Notes: generated by a model from the letters alone, not told the origin. Shown: positions 10,881-21,744, counted from the stretch's first letter. The stretch: 64,000 bases of DNA from Lumbricus terrestris (GCA_949752735.1 OX457038.1:65810182-65874181), one strand, 5' to 3'. Numbers and translations: made by a program.

Positions 10881-10906
10881 GGAGGGAGGGAGGGTGGGTG
10901 GGTGGG
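10881..10906 (+). other. G-quadruplex-forming motif
   Basis: The run contains seven consecutive G-tracts, one of 2 G and six of 3 G, separated by single A or T loops (GGAGGGAGGGAGGG, then TGGGTGGGTGGG). This is a textbook quadruplex-forming sequence on the + strand. No promoter or gene is evident nearby. Confidence 0.75.
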
Positions 10907-11099
10907 TGTGTGTGTGACCCACGGGGGAAATAGTCCGCTGGAAAGCAGCAATTTACATGCACAGTTGTCCTCGGCGACTGTGCGCATGAAATATGACAGC
11001 GGTTTAGACGTTCCAATATGGGAAGCGGCTGTCGAAAAATTGGTACATTTGTTATCGATGGTGGAACAAAGCAGGACATAATACTAACACAACTGAACA

Positions 11100-11180
11100 G
11101 CGACGGTGACTGAGAGGCAATAGACAGACAGACAGGCAGGCAGACAGGCAGACACAGTTACACGGAGAGAGACAGACACA
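11100..11180. repeat. GACA/CAGG simple repeat
   Basis: Degenerate (GACA)n and (GGCA)n units. Confidence 0.75.
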
Positions 11181-11345
11181 CAGGCGCCGTGTAGAGAAAG
11201 GGGTAAGCTTACATGTCTCGGCGAGGAGACGCAAAAGAAGAAGGATGCAGACATACATTACAGACAGAGAGACAGTAGACTACATTGTATAAAGATAAAG
11301 AAAAAGACGCAAAAGACATCGACATGCGGAAAGTGCAGTAACTGA

Positions 11346-11362
11346 GACACACACACACACAC

Positions 11363-11411
<49 letters not shown>
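11346..11411. repeat. (CA)n-(GA)n compound microsatellite
   Basis: (CA)n followed directly by (GA)n. The Ser/Leu-rich minus-strand frame across it is an artefact. Confidence 0.95.
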
Positions 11412-11413
<2 letters not shown>

Positions 11414-11509
11414 CTTAAAACAAGACACACACGAACAAGAAGACACGTATCAAATAGAGATAACAACATACAGAAATATAATATATTTGCACACATGTGT
11501 GAAAGTAGG

Positions 11510-11610
11510 CCTATATACTGTATATATATTATATATAGCCTATATGCGTATATATATGCACATATATATATAAGTTTGTGTCTCTGTTTTGTGTGTGTGT
11601 GTGTGTGTGT
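11510..11610. repeat. TA-rich stretch and (GT)n
   Basis: TATATA-rich DNA at about 11515-11575 followed by (GT)n at about 11589-11610. Confidence 0.8.
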
Positions 11611-11611
11611 A

Positions 11612-12867
11612 TTTTGTGCGCCATTTTGAAAAATTATAAGAGCTTTTAAGGAACCTGTGTTTATGCGTTTAGGGCTTCTGTATTTTATCTGCCATATAGA
11701 ATAAACGAGAGCTTTCAGCGGACCTGCTTTTATGCATATACGCAGTTTATATGACATTTTATAAAGTAGAAGCTTTCAACAAACCTATAAGCTTATACAT
11801 GTAACAATCGCTATAGCATGACTATAATTATTATAGCCTATGACTGGTCGTAAAACAAGATACCACTTGAGTTATTCGTGCGGGTGGAAGGAGTTTGGGT
11901 AACGCACTATGGTCCTTACTTGTTTGCACGTCGATGTAGAAAATTATCTAGTGATCTATTCGAATGATTTCTATAGCGCTGTATTACCATTTACAAGAAT
12001 AATTACAGCTCACGGTTGTATAGTTTCTATGGAGTTATAAATGATCCCGTTATAAATGATAAATGATCAGCCATCTTAGAATTCATTACTACAAGCGAAG
12101 CTCTGGTAACCAGCGTTCCCACAGCTGTTTTTTTTAAAATGGATCTGGGTTTTCAGCCCTCGTCTTTATATAATCTGGTATTTTTTATAAGGGAATCTGG
12201 GTCTATTTCTGAAACCTGAGTAACAACACCAGAGGTAACTTCCATAAAGTCATGTTTGATAGCTAAACAAATAAATTTAAAGAATGTCACATTTGGCTGA
12301 TTCAGTTGAAACCCGAGGTCAGAAATCACGACTCGTTGACTAAATCCTAAGTCAGATAGGTAAATCGGTCCGAGAAGACAGAAGTGAGACCATGGCTGGG
12401 TAGGCCCTATGAAGTTGAAACAGACAAGTCTTATAAGGCCTATATTTACACTCAATTCCGTTGATTAGTAGGCCTAGGCCTAAATACTATGATGCGAATA
12501 GCGAGTCAAGACTTAGTTCTATATTGCAATACTATGAGTATCGTAAATAAAACATTTCTAAATGCCAACTGTATGCAAGTAGGCCTATCCACTTTCTCAG
12601 ACTGTCAAATTGTAATTGATTTAGTAAGTTAGTTCTCGAGTATTGGAATGAAATCGTGTTTAGTTGACTCCAGTATAATCATCTCTAAAAATGAATGTGC
12701 TTAGGTGGGGGGGGGGGTAGCCTCACACTTGCATACTCCAAGCAAGTCAGCTGTAGACCTACACTTTTGTAAACTAATCAACGCTATTTATGCCGTGTGT
12801 TATGTAACCTTTACTGTAGAAATGGCAAGCTTGGAGCGATGCATCTTAAGCCTGGACTTAACCTGAG
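11612..12867. other. Unannotated, one weak exon-like frame
   Basis: On the minus strand a frame at about 12160-12265 follows 'tttatttgtttag', an acceptor-like polypyrimidine-AG, and reads HDFMEVTSGVVTQVSEIDPD. I do not recognise it and there is no donor, so it is not called as a gene. The rest has no feature. Confidence 0.3.
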
Positions 12868-13071
12868 GGAACTCTAAAGCAGGCACTGGATTGGACTCCG
12901 TCGGGATGGAGAAGAAGACGAGGAAGGCCCAGAAAGACTTGGCGAAGCACGATTACTCAGGATCTGGAAGATGGCGGAATGACGTGGAAGGATGCTAAGA
13001 CGGCTGCAGAGAACAGGATAACGTGGAGAGGCTGTGTCGCCCGATGCGCTACCAGCGTGAGGAAGGACTAA
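12868..13071 (+). pseudogene. LINE 3' end: RT polyprotein C-terminus
   Basis: The frame reads LKQALDWTPSGWRRRRGRPR, KTWRST, then WKDAKTAAENRITWRGCVAR and CATSVRKD before TAA at 13069-13071. The order 'WTP-G-R-RGRP--TW', then 'W--A---A-(D/N)R--WR--V' is the characteristic end of many invertebrate non-LTR retrotransposon reverse transcriptases. A (TAAG)n tail of about 25 bp follows, as in elements that end in short tandem repeats. Stop codons lie upstream in the same frame, so this is a 5'-truncated, decayed copy with no start. It acts now only as a fossil marker of insertion on the + strand. Confidence 0.8.
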
Positions 13072-13095
13072 GTAAGTAAGTGAGTAAGTAACCTG
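13072..13095 (+). repeat. (TAAG)n LINE tail
   Basis: 'agtaagtaagtgagtaagtaa' begins right at the stop codon of the LINE remnant and probably marks its 3' terminus. Confidence 0.7.
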
Positions 13096-13796
13096 ATTAA
13101 AAGAGCAGAGGCTTTTCCCATATGGCAGTCTCTGCTGACCCCAGCGCAACGGTTCTGACCGATAACACTGAGGCCGATCTGTTAAGTAATTACCTGTAGC
13201 GAACCGGGCAACGTCCATCGGGACATTTTCCCATCCCACGACAAGGTGAATAGGACTTAATACCGTTTAACACGTGGACGCATAGCTTCATCCTCCTAAC
13301 TAAAAACAGAAGTCTGCGAGTCTTACATGTATTTAGAGATTCGTACCAATTAACACATCCTCCCTAAATTCCGCATTTGTATCTCGGTACACATAAATTC
13401 TTCTGTGTAACCTATAACTTGTCGCGTTGGTTAAAACTATAAAAAAGTAAGAAATAAGAAGTAAGTTAGAATAGTCTTTATTACACCACCAGCAAACGCA
13501 CAGTAGACTATAGTTTACAGAGAGAATAGCCTAAATAATATAAAACTTTATGTAAAGTTATACAACATTCGCATAATAAAACTTCTTTTGGCAAAAGAAT
13601 CAACTCTAGGAAGGGTTAGATTGTGTGGCCTAGGTCGAGTATTGTGTGGAGTAACCCTGTGGGGAGGAGGGAGGAGGTCGTGAAGAATGTGATAAGGATT
13701 TAAGAGGATAGAGCAAAAAAGAGTAGTCAGCTCTATAGAACAGATAATTGCATAATAGTATATTATTATTTGTTATATATTATATTATTATATATT
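13096..13796. other. Unannotated stretch
   Basis: No conserved frame. A TA-rich patch lies at about 13760-13795. Confidence 0.4.
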
Positions 13797-13965
13797 TCTG
13801 TGTGCCTGTGTGTATTTATGCGTGTGCCTGTGTGTGTGCGAGTGTGTGTGCGTGCGCGCGTGTGTGTGTGCCTGTGTGTGTGCCTGTGCCTGTGTGTGTG
13901 CGTGTGTGTGTGTGTGCGTGCGTGTGTGCCTGTATGTGTGTGACACAGTGTGTACGTGTTTGTTG
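13797..13965. repeat. (TG)n-rich compound repeat
   Basis: TG/CG alternation with 'tgtgcctg' interruptions. Val/Cys-rich and Thr/His-rich frames on the two strands are artefacts. Alternating purine-pyrimidine sequence could adopt Z-DNA. Confidence 0.95.
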
Positions 13966-15137
13966 AATTAAACGAATAGGCCATTCTGATTGATCGATTG
14001 TTTGGATTACTTAAAGAAACTGCCGGGGACATTTCCGAAACCCATCGGAGAATAATTTTTCCTGAGTTAGAAAGGAAAGTCAATTGTTATTCTCAATCCC
14101 AAAAGGCAGCTTCAACGGTGCAATGAGAAGAATCACAGAAGATGCATTTTGGAAAGCTACACACTTGATGTTGACACAATGTCATGCAATGTCACACCTG
14201 CGATTAACTCTTTAAGTGCTTTTAGAATTTAGATTGATGATTCTAATGCAAAAGAACGCTAGATACAAAGTTTAAATTAGAAGGTTTTAAGTAATGCAAG
14301 ACAATTAAGAGTTATAATGAGTATGCTAACTAAGGGCGAGATAGATCATTGGGTATAGTGATGAGTCCGTCGACAATTTATGGTACCTTTGACGTCGCCC
14401 AATATAAGAAATGCATGTTACTTCGTGAACTGCGAGTGGAGCAAAATTTGTGCCAATGACGCGTCTTGAATTATTCTTAAATTATTGTACTGCCGATCTT
14501 CTTAGTTCCCTACTTTTCAAAATAATCTGTTATCGGCAACTTCTCTTAAGTCACCCAAAGCTACTTGGTCATGCGACGCATGTTCCTTTCATTCTTTTGA
14601 TGCCACAAAACAGACGTCGATTTATAAAGGATTGTTGACTTGTGTCGAACTATGGAGTAAAAGAATAATTATATGGAGGACATATTTTTTGGATGAACAA
14701 TTTAACTGATGTTAAACTGATTATGAACTATAAATGTTTGTCGATATTATTCTGTAACTGAGAATTCAATACCACAGGAGTAATTCGTTGTTTCCTTGCC
14801 AACAATAGACTACGGATACCATGTAGGCTATGCCTTCTATAGATCTACTACTATAATAGGTGAGATATTTACGGAATACTGATTTATAAAACGTTACCAG
14901 TGCGAAACAAACCCTCGAAACAGAAGAGTCTTATTAAGACAACAGTACTGGCAGAAACAGTATAATAGAGCGCACAGGCTAATCTGATCACTTATAGCTG
15001 GAAGGTCATTACACAGCAAATGGCCAACAACTGAACAGCAGAGGCAAGGACACGATGCACTGGTCTGTGGCAGTCCGAGACCTTCATAGCAGGTGGGTCG
15101 TAAAATCGAATGACGATGTAACTCAAGGACAAACCGA
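13966..15137. other. Unannotated unique DNA
   Basis: No repeat or conserved frame is apparent over this kilobase. Frames up to 137 codons on the minus strand overlap the downstream minisatellite and are not credible. Confidence 0.45.
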
Positions 15138-15275
15138 CGATATATAGTGAAGATGAAGATATATAGTGAACATGCAAGATGAGGATATATAGTGGACATG
15201 CAAGATGAAGATATATAGTGAATATGAAGATATATAGTTAATATGAAGATATATAGTGGAGATGCAAGATGAAGA
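15138..15275. repeat. GATATATAGTG minisatellite
   Basis: About six units around 'gaagatatatagtg' alternating with 'gacatgcaagatgaa' or 'aatatgaa', giving units of about 18 to 30 bp. Confidence 0.85.
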
Positions 15276-15386
15276 TAAGGCAAAATACGATGCGACGACA
15301 AACGCAATGACGCAATGGCAGAGTAACTTATAACTGTTCCATTAAGATTGTGACTGATAAAGAATTGCAGGACGCTTTGCTCTTAA

Positions 15387-15451
15387 CAAGGTCGTAGCCA
15401 GGATTTCGGGGTGTTCAAGCACCCAAAACACCCCCTATAGCTACGGCCTTG
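15387..15451. mobile_element. Minimal 65-bp terminal-inverted-repeat element
   Basis: Left end CAAGGTCGTAGC; the reverse complement of the right end is CAAGGCCGTAGC. The flanks GCTCTTAA (15379-15386) and GCTCTTAG (15452-15459) share 7 of 8 bases. Almost nothing but ends remains, with 'caccc'/'accccct' inside. The end sequence resembles CAGGGCCGTAGCCATAA at 52482-52595. hAT affiliation rests on the 8-bp duplication only. Confidence 0.72.
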
Positions 15452-15459
15452 GCTCTTAG

Positions 15460-15690
15460 CAATTGGAAATCAATCGCTTGACGATAGAGGGCGAGTTGAG
15501 TTGGACGGGGCTGTCTAGAATTTCAAAAGAGAATATAATCGACGAAGGAGCTACAAAAATATTTGGAGTGGCCTCGACTTATATAAAAACGTACTAAATG
15601 CGTTCATCGGAGACATCTCTGCTCAATGAGACGAGCTCAGTGAATTGGAATTGCATCAGGACTAAGGGAATATGGACCTAACCGCCTCCA
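15460..15690. other. Unannotated spacer
   Basis: Nothing recognised. Confidence 0.4.
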
Positions 15691-15694
15691 TGAA

Positions 15695-15782
15695 TCGTAA
15701 TCGTAATCGTAAACTCAGAATTTCTACAGCGCCCACAAAAGCCATGTTGCGGGAACCAGTTTATTCACAGGCGGTGAATCAA
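15695..15782. repeat. Dispersed repeat with (ATCGTA)n tail
   Basis: 'aatcgtaatcgtaatcg', then 'ctcagaatttctacagcgcc', then 'cttattcacaggcg'-like sequence. Related copies: 19735-19823 (inverted), 26814-26888, 44798-44890, 51246-51340 and 56828-56912. Likely a SINE or LINE 3' end ending in a hexamer repeat. Confidence 0.65.
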
Positions 15783-16639
15783 AACAAAATCGATATGCAG
15801 GGGAGAAGGTGAAGTAGCAATCCGATAAAATAGTTTTGATTACTCTCCAACCGAGCTTATCAAGTAGGCCAACATCTCATCACTGGGACTAGATGAACCC
15901 ACGACTGATAGACACACAACAGTATATTCCAACAGAATATTTATCACAAACTATTACTAAATATGAAAAATATTATTCACAATTATTAGATGACGCAATG
16001 AATGATACACGATATGAACATAATAATACTTTTAAGTAAAGTAATAAAGGCGCTATATATTTATATAGCGCATTTCAAATAATGGTCGAGAATCCTCCGT
16101 GAAAAGTCGGCCGACAGTGGACACATTTTGACGAACTAGCCTATATATGGCCACTGAAATAGAACACACTTCATTCACAGAACCCACTGTCGCATAGCAT
16201 CTATATATATAGCGCCTGCCGAAAAAAATGGCTATTCATAGGCGAGTGTCTCAAGAGTGTAATGCGTCTATCACCACCTTCGTTGACTGATAGTCTTAAA
16301 GTGACAAAGCTGGACTTTTTTTCTGCGAAACATGATCGTTATTCTGAGTGTTTTGTCGGCTGTTCGCGTCTCTGTGGTTCAGTAGAAAAAACACATCTTT
16401 CAGCACTCAAGTCAATGTCAACGCAACCAGTGTTATGTCTATATTTGTAAGCACTTAACCATCATCATAAAAATTTTAGAGCAGAAAACGCCTCTGAGTA
16501 TTTTTCTTTAAAAGGCGCTATATATTCACAATATAAATGAATGACTGAATGAATATAATCCACTAGGTCTACCCTGTTGGTAGCATGCTAAGAGACGGAT
16601 GCAACAAAGTACATGTATCGTTGGACATGGACATTTGTG
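15783..16639. other. Unannotated, with a 'gcgctatata' palindrome
   Basis: At 16050-16071 'gcgctatata-tt-tatagcgc' forms a near-perfect palindrome, apparently two opposed 'tatagcgc' repeat ends. Another 'ggcgctatatattca' lies near 16514. No coding frame is convincing. Confidence 0.4.
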
Positions 16640-17607
16640 CAGGGGCTTCTAAGCCCCTAAACAACCGGGCGCAATCTGTTTTCTTTCCCCCCCCTTTTCT
16701 GGACCGGCCTTCCTCTATGTATGCAATATAATGCAATCTAGCGCATGCCCGAGCGCCTCTAGTGTGGGAATGAAGGTTTGTTTGGAGAGGGACAAACGAT
16801 CATCCCGCAGACGATCGCCGAAGCATTTGTAGCGCCGAGATTAAGGGACCTGGTATGGGGAATGTACCCCCTCCCCATAAGAAATTTTTGCGATTTCCGC
16901 ATTGCAATTTCAGCATTTTAAGCTGTCCTCTTAGCAAAATTACTCTACTGTTTCAGTGGAGGAATTGCTGCCAAAATTGGGCAGCCATATGTTTTGCGCC
17001 TCAGATCAGTGTGCACTCGAGAGGCGTTACATAAATTTTTAGAGCACAAGCAATACAATAAAATACAATGTAGGTCCTACATTGTAAGCCCACGTAATAA
17101 TGATGTTACTTTACTAAGTGTTCAAGGTCCAAATTTGACTGTCTGAAATTTGAAAGATAACATTGGAGAGAAGCCATTTAGTTGCGCAAAATAGTATTTG
17201 TATTAACATTATTTTTTCAATTATAGTATGATTGTATTATTTATTAAAATAGTAAAAACATAATTGCAATCATGTAATAGGAAATTTTTATAGTATATTA
17301 TAGCTGTTATAGCAGTTCATGTAATTAAAAAATGCAGATAGTAGCCTAACTAAAAACTCAAAGTGTATAAAGTGTATACATTTTGCTAAAAACTATACAT
17401 TAGGTCTACCATTTTGTCCAAATTTATATGGAGGGGAAGTATTTTCTGGGGGGGATCTTCCTCCTAGTGATGCCTAGATTGAACGCTGCCTTCCATGTCC
17501 GCCCTTCCCCCCAACCAACGTGAATTTTGTCTGTCTTCTGATTTCCCCCCCCCTATTTTTCACTGGGCGCAAGCTGCGCCCGCCATGTATAGGGATAGAA
17601 GCCCCTG
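16640..17607. mobile_element. Non-autonomous hAT-like element, CAGGGGCTTCTA family, copy 1
   Basis: 968 bp. Ends CAGGGGCTTCTA match the reverse complement of the right end; exact 8-bp duplication CATTTGTG (16632-16639 and 17608-17615). No transposase frame. Internally 'gggcgcaa' recurs near both ends in inverted form. A second copy in the same orientation lies at 37056-38031 and aligns along its whole length. Confidence 0.93.
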
Positions 17608-17611
17608 CATT

Positions 17612-17709
17612 TGTGTGTGGTAACTATTGTGTGTGGTAACTATTGTGTGTGGTAGGCTAACTATTGTGTGTGGTAACTATTGTGTGTGGTAACTATTGTG
17701 TGTGGTAAC
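17612..17709. repeat. 16-bp tandem repeat, about six units
   Basis: Unit TGTGTGTGGTAACTAT, one copy with an inserted 'ggcta'. It begins in the TSD of the upstream transposon, so the element inserted at its left edge. Confidence 0.9.
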
Positions 17710-18240
17710 TAAAAGTAAGTTTTAGACTGTTCGTCCAGGTATTCGCTTATATTTAAATCCGTAGAACAGCATTTTGTCATGCGCATAAAAAATGTAAAGC
17801 TATAATTTGTGCTGCACATACTATGAATGTTTTAGTGCTTGCTGACACATTTTCGCGCCATAATTGTTGAATGGTTATGTGCTATTTTAGACGTGTCCAA
17901 AGCTGTAGTGACAGTGTAGTCTATTATTTTCTCCATCCATAGCACAGCACACAGGACATCAACGACATAATTCTGTTTGAAAAACTGTTCGAAGGTACTT
18001 TGTAATTTGATAGCGAGAATTGACCCAGATACTTATGAAAATTCATTTTCCCCCGGTCCCGTGCTGTTTGCCCACGCGAATGATCCAGGGAAAAGAGCAA
18101 GCGATGCAGTAATCGTCTTAGGGTATAATCTCGAATACATACTCACGTATTAATCTCCTACGTCGTGTTGCAAGGTCGGCGCCAATCATTCGGTTATAAG
18201 AAGAGACACTATAATTACCTGCACGTGATTTTGTTTCAAT
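17710..18240. other. Unannotated stretch
   Basis: No feature recognised. Confidence 0.4.
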
Positions 18241-18290
18241 GGGTGGCGCAGTTGCCGAGCGGGTAGCGTGTCAACTCATTGCCACTGACA
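18241..18290 (+). repeat. tRNA-like head, possible SINE 5' fragment
   Basis: 'gggtggcgcagttgccgagc' then 'gggtagcgtg' resembles a tRNA 5' half with an internal A-box-like 'tggcgcagttgccgagcgg'. No matching B box follows at the expected spacing, so it is not a tRNA gene. Confidence 0.3.
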
Positions 18291-18477
18291 CATGAGCTTG
18301 CTTCTCAGTGTTGTCGTTTGGAAAGGATAATGAATATTGTTTTGTCTGACTGATGAGCATGATGTTGGAGACTATCGTCTTTCGTGAAACTGAGTGCAAG
18401 CCTTACGATTAGAACGATGGCTTGTTCGGGCAATAGACACACGATGGCAAATGTGATACGATCGCTATCTCACTCAC

Positions 18478-18612
18478 GCACTCACTCATCACTCGCTCAC
18501 TCACTCACCACTCTCTCACTTAATCAGTCAATCAATCACTCACTCACTCGATCAGTCAATCAATCAATCACTCACTTACGCACTTGTCAGCTCATTTACG
18601 CACTCAATCACT
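18478..18612. repeat. (CACT)n/(AATC)n degenerate tetranucleotide repeat
   Basis: CTCACTCACTCA and CAATCAATCACT units. Ser/His/Thr-rich frame artefact. Confidence 0.9.
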
Positions 18613-19085
18613 ATTCAATGCAATGGAACAACTGCTCTTTCAAATTGGCACCATCTCAAGGTCAATCTCGATATTGCAAATGTTGACTGGATACAGATGC
18701 CAATAGCTTCGACTGACTGATGCTAAACTCATGCAATACAGTATTCAAAGTAGACATATTCCCAGCCTACAGCGCTAAGCCTGTCTCATGAATACAGAAT
18801 CAACCTTTAATCTACAGCGAAGGCCAGACTTAAACCATGGGAATAACGGCCCAGAGGCGAACTGGGCTGCGGTGAAAAGCTACCGGAAATTTCACATCAT
18901 CAGAGTCACATCCATTCTATCCAATTCTTCACACTCGGAATCCCCGGCGACACATTTCCAAAGGTAATGTTCATTGTGTCCAGCGAAGGTCAACAATGGC
19001 TACTGGTGGTCCAGCGGTGGATAAAGGTGACCCGTAAGGGGTCCATTGTGGCTGCTATTAGCCGGGTTTGAGCGAGCATTGCACA
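18613..19085. other. Unannotated stretch
   Basis: No feature recognised. Confidence 0.4.
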
Positions 19086-19252
19086 CTGAAGCGAGAGAAA
19101 AAAAGAAAGAAGGAAGGATGAAAGTAGAGAAAGACGCACATAGAGAGAGACACATAGATAGATAGACAGACAGACAGACAAATTGGAAGAGAAAAAAGGA
19201 AAGAGAGAGGGAGGGGGAGAGAGGGAGAGAGAGACAGAGAAAGAGAAAAAGG

Positions 19253-19319
<67 letters not shown>

Positions 19320-19390
19320 GAGGGAAAGGGAGGGAGATAGACATAGAGAGACATATAGAGAGAGACAGAGGGAGAGAGGGGGAGAAAGTC
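19086..19390. repeat. Purine-rich tract with (GA)n core
   Basis: GA-rich over about 300 bp, with a pure (GA)n core at about 19258-19316. The Leu/Ser-rich minus-strand and Arg/Glu-rich plus-strand frames are artefacts. Confidence 0.93.
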
Positions 19391-19734
19391 AACCGCCAAT
19401 TGCACAATGCACAGTCATTTTGTCTCGTCATAGGCTTATATCAAGCAAATGTAGCTATTCCTAATAATAGCTATAGGGCCTACAGCCTATACTTCAAATG
19501 TAATCCATTCATTGTAGCAAAACCGGCTATGTATGAAATGAATGAATGAATATTATTACATTACAATCGTGTATACAGCAACAACAGTCTGGCAACCGAA
19601 GACAGCTATAAGAACTCTGTCACAAAAATATAAAGTACATCTACATCGCGTGTGGCTCGTTTTCATCTTAATTATAGCATGTACGATCAGCAGGTCGAGC
19701 ACGGAGCCGGAGGGGAAATGCACTGGAACCATGA
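19391..19734. other. Unannotated stretch
   Basis: No feature recognised. Confidence 0.4.
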
Positions 19735-19823
19735 GTAGCGCTCTTGAATAAGCAGATGCACTGCGCTTGGCTTTCGGGTGACGTTTTAGAAATTTGGAGA
19801 TTATATGATTGCGATTACGATGA
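19735..19823 (-). repeat. Dispersed (ATCGTA)n-tailed repeat, inverted copy
   Basis: Reverse complement of the family at 44798-44890: 'agcgctcttgaataag', 'gcgcttggctttcg', 'tagaaatttgga' and finally 'tgattgcgattacgat'. Confidence 0.65.
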
Positions 19824-19862
19824 GCAAAAAATTATTAACTTAAATTTGCTCATGAGCACCAT

Positions 19863-20084
19863 CATAGGTGTACGAGGCGGAGTTCAGGAGAGCAAATGCC
19901 CCCAAATTTCTGGCAAAACTGTTTTTCGGGCAAGCAGATCCGGGAAATGACTAAAAAAGGTCGTCAACTTTTTCTGCAGGGAAACGTAGTATTATCCACG
20001 AGATTTCAGGATTTATTTTTCGGGCAGAAGTTAAATCTTTGTCCCCCCACAGTCCCCACTGCTGAAATCTCCCGTACGTCTATG
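19863..20084. mobile_element. hAT-like MITE, CATAGGCGTACG family, short copy
   Basis: 222 bp. Left end CATAGGTGTACGAGG; the reverse complement of the right end is CATAGACGTACGGG. Exact 8-bp duplication AGCACCAT (19855-19862 and 20085-20092). Interior 'atgactaaaaaaggtcgtca' is the clearest copy of the shared module. Same family as 47909-48189. Non-coding. Confidence 0.88.
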
Positions 20085-20092
20085 AGCACCAT

Positions 20093-20195
20093 CGATTGTT
20101 TGTTGGACATTTTATAATTGCGCTATATAAATGCGTGATGATAATTACACGATTCACCTTTGTCTTCAAAAGTGACCGGTTTGAAAAATTCTTAC
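20093..20195. other. Putative intron start downstream of candidate exon
   Basis: Minus-strand continuation after the donor at 20195/20194. Nothing else is recognised before the MITE. Confidence 0.3.
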
Positions 20196-20414
20196 CTTGC
20201 CCGCAGGAGAAGCGACGTGAGTTTTAGAGTTGTTCTGCGAAGCGGGAAACTTCCAGGTGTAACTGTGGTTCCATAATCCCGTTTCGGACGACTGAGCACT
20301 CGTCTCACTCCACTGATCGCCCGTTGCGGTCCACGGATCAACAGATGCTATCGTTGTCTGGGCGTAGCTTGCGGACTCGAACATGGTCGAAGTTTGATTC
20401 TCGCCTGACTTCAA
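20196..20414 (-). CDS. Candidate first coding exon of an unrecognised gene
   Basis: This is the one frame that looks like a host exon. It runs 73 codons from ATG (20414) to a phase-0 AAG followed by GTAAGAATTTTT, a near-consensus 5' splice donor (GT at 20195-20194). The sequence is not repetitive and has balanced composition. It is rich in Ser, Thr, Gln and Trp (VDPWTATGDQWSE, then GLWNHSYTWKFP), with no signal peptide, membrane segment or domain I know. Met11 is an alternative start. On the minus strand, 'acttttatagagc' lies only about 20-30 bp above the ATG, so it is weak as a TATA box. Later exons would lie at lower coordinates, but no candidate was found before the window's left edge. It could be the N-terminus of a nuclear or regulatory protein; that is a guess. 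It may also be chance: 73 open codons are not rare. No function is assigned. Confidence 0.4.
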
Positions 20415-21699
20415 AGCAAATGTCTGCTCTATAAAAGTCTATAGGTTATTCTGACTTCACAGCAGCAATATCGAAATGAACTCGATGTTGTAACGCAATG
20501 TCAATTCTAGACTTATCGTTCAGACGAGAAAACGGAAAAAACAGCTTAATTTTACCACAGCACGAAATCTATTTAAATGTAGACTACACTAACCGGTGGA
20601 AAATAAATTTACAATCTACCTGCTCGAGGGAAATTATTGTTGTAAAATCAGTCCAACCTCACAACAACCAAGCATAAAAACTCATCAAGTTTGACCAGCC
20701 AGATTTAAAAACTATGCCAAAGTGTCCGTTTTAGTCTAACTATACTTTACACTTGATTGTATACTGTAGTCTAACTTAACAGCCGATATCAGTTTCAGTC
20801 TGTCTTATCATCGGCCGTTCTGATCCATACTGGCATGCGATGATACCGCACTGGTTCAATGCATCCACAGCTGACGGACACACGCTGTAGAAACAGCAAG
20901 GCAGGCGTCTAAGCATACGCTATAGCGCAGCAATGTAGTCCGATGATTATTTTGTTGTCTACTTGCCAACCAAGCTGGACCAGTAAACGATGTATACGAT
21001 TAACTTTGCCTCAGCAGCACATGTAGCAGATAATACTTGTGCGGTTCCTAAGACGTTTCTTCGAATTTTGGCGACTGACTGCAGATGTTGACGGGTCTAT
21101 CACTTCTATTTATCCGATTGCAATGGAACAGCGCCTACACGTGAAACTTTTGCCAGTCGACCATCATTTCCCGCCCACGTTTATTAATATTAGAATGTAT
21201 TATACGACAATAGCACCTGGTTTTTAATGTAATCTCCACCTGAACCACTCTGAATCTTGCGAGATGGTTTTTAACAGACAAAACGCGAATATTTTGCAGG
21301 TCCCTTTCTGTCCTGCTCGGCAATTAAAAGGATTGTGTTATTGAATAATATATTAGGCGCCGAAATTACAAAGAAGTTCGGCTTTCCAATTATGTTAAAA
21401 AAATGCTCTGCGCGCGGGTCAAGCAATCTCTTCACGTTCATCGCATTTTTATCCCACAAGCCTTCTCTCGGGTAGGGCCTCATGGTGTCTTCCGGGCCAT
21501 CAGTTGCGTTTGTGTCAACTTAATTACATAAAATAGACGAAAGGATTGGTTAATTGATCACAGGCACCCACGTGTTAAATCTCCCACAAGTTTGCTGGGA
21601 CTTCGCCATTAAGTCGCAACTGGACCTTTTAGCGCGCTGATCCGCAACTAAAATTCTATATATTATTATATATACTTCATGGATTCGCACTTAAATCTT
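20415..21699. other. Unannotated, upstream of the candidate exon
   Basis: Low-repeat DNA over 1.2 kb, consistent with either a 5' flank or intergenic DNA. No clear promoter element beyond the weak TATA-like 'ttttatag' at about 20431. Confidence 0.35.
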
Positions 21700-21744
21700 T
21701 CCCCGTCTATGGGGTACTATTTAAAGAAGCTGCCCAAGACCTCT

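Noticed and set aside
12153..12455. 100-codon minus-strand frame with an acceptor-like site
   Set aside because: Only about 35 residues follow the acceptor, there is no donor, and the peptide is unrecognised.
20425..20440. TATA box for the candidate exon
   Set aside because: 'ttttatag' is only about 20-30 bp from the ATG, leaving almost no 5' untranslated region; AT-rich DNA gives such matches by chance.
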